From positions 1 through 64,000 of the forward strand of contig CACJVT010000007.1 in the NCBI GenBank assembly GCA_902596925.1: a stretch of 64,000 nucleotides of DNA, in the 5' to 3' direction. The notes under the pieces are model-generated. The model made no database searches, was not told where the DNA came from, and saw only the letters and a list, made by a program, of their open reading frames with translations. The number at the start of each line of letters is the position of its first letter. Positions within the stretch are counted from its first letter, which is position 1. The stretch is from an uncultured Pelagibacteraceae bacterium. GTDB lineage: Bacteria; Pseudomonadota; Alphaproteobacteria; Pelagibacterales; Pelagibacteraceae. The translations under genes and the position numbers were made by a program. Below, one piece after another: positions 63,950 through 64,000 of the stretch.

Positions 63950-64000
63950 ATGCTCCATATTAAATGTCCACACTGTGGAATGAGATCACAGAATGAATTT
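63950..64000 (+). CDS. mgdB: Sarcosine oxidase delta / N-methylglutamate dehydrogenase subunit B, start only
   Basis: Seventeen codons are in the window, reading MLHIKCPHCGMRSQNEF. The CPxCGxR-xxxEF start with its paired Cys is that of SoxD/MgdB, a small zinc-binding subunit. The ATG directly follows the mgdA stop, as in soxBDAG and mgdABCD operons. The rest and the expected alpha and gamma subunits lie beyond the window. Confidence 0.85.
   Translation, partial: MLHIKCPHCGMRSQNEF

Noticed and set aside
1..64000. CRISPR arrays, IS elements, prophage, rRNA and tRNA genes
   Set aside because: I saw no spaced direct-repeat array, transposase or integrase, and no gap long enough to hold an rRNA gene or showing a tRNA cloverleaf.

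Overview
The window looks like a piece of a streamlined marine alphaproteobacterium of the SAR11 clade (Candidatus Pelagibacter or a close relative). The support is very low G+C, almost no intergenic DNA (no gap above about 160 bp), many 1-13 bp gene overlaps, few regulators, and a typical SAR11 gene set: a TMAO/betaine binding-protein transporter, trimethylamine monooxygenase, TMAO demethylase, the N-methylglutamate enzymes and an Amt-linked nitrogen cluster. There are no rRNA or tRNA genes, IS elements, prophage genes or CRISPR arrays.

Layout. Positions 1-1118 (minus) hold the end of a umuDC error-prone polymerase operon. 1273-4206 (plus) carries a cupin, a GFA-type zinc protein, a glycerate-kinase-like P-loop kinase and a TolC-like channel. 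4249-18279 is mostly housekeeping on the plus strand: recA, alaS, (icd on minus), psd-pssA, a glycosyltransferase-like gene, rlmE, a guaB that lacks its CBS domains, a secreted TPR protein, guaA and panB, running into an EutA-like gene and a DoeA-like M24 hydrolase. 18331-22826 is a complete PotABCD-type ABC transporter with a strong promoter, a strong Shine-Dalgarno and an internal terminator around the binding-protein gene. 22839-30072 is catabolic (inverted FadB-like fusion, ureohydrolase, aldehyde dehydrogenase, ArgE-type deacylase) plus an exported cyclophilin paired with an exported HEVFH protein. 30102-37558 holds csaA, a LysE exporter, acnA, a YfgM/BamB pair, a cupin, zapE and yjbQ.

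37555-52715 is a run of minus-strand genes for methylated amines and nitrogen: tdm, a MarR-like regulator, a DAO-family flavoprotein, a glutamine-synthetase-family ligase, mgsA-mgsB-mgsC, an unknown 133-aa protein, amt, two tiny membrane proteins, a type III glutamine synthetase, a PLP ammonia-lyase-like enzyme and a photolyase. Divergent from it, 52816-58505 carries the TMAO-type transporter tmoX / tmoW / tmoV, with three small envelope proteins inserted. tmm (minus), gpsA, fhs (minus) and the start of the mgdAB (soxBD-like) operon close the window.

Together the right half encodes uptake of TMAO and related amines (TmoXWV), TMA to TMAO (Tmm), TMAO to dimethylamine plus formaldehyde or a folate-bound C1 unit (Tdm), glutamylation of methylamine (GmaS candidate), N-methylglutamate formation (MgsABC) and oxidation (Mgd), with formate-THF ligase linking to folate C1 metabolism and Amt plus glutamine synthetase handling ammonium. 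The step from dimethylamine to methylamine has no obvious classical enzyme here; the DAO-family flavoprotein at 48620-49945 is a candidate. Other points worth a second look are the CBS-less IMP dehydrogenase, a shared SOS-like operator in front of recA and umuD, a LacI-type palindrome in front of the potD-like gene, and the unknown small proteins embedded in the TMAO and N-methylglutamate operons.
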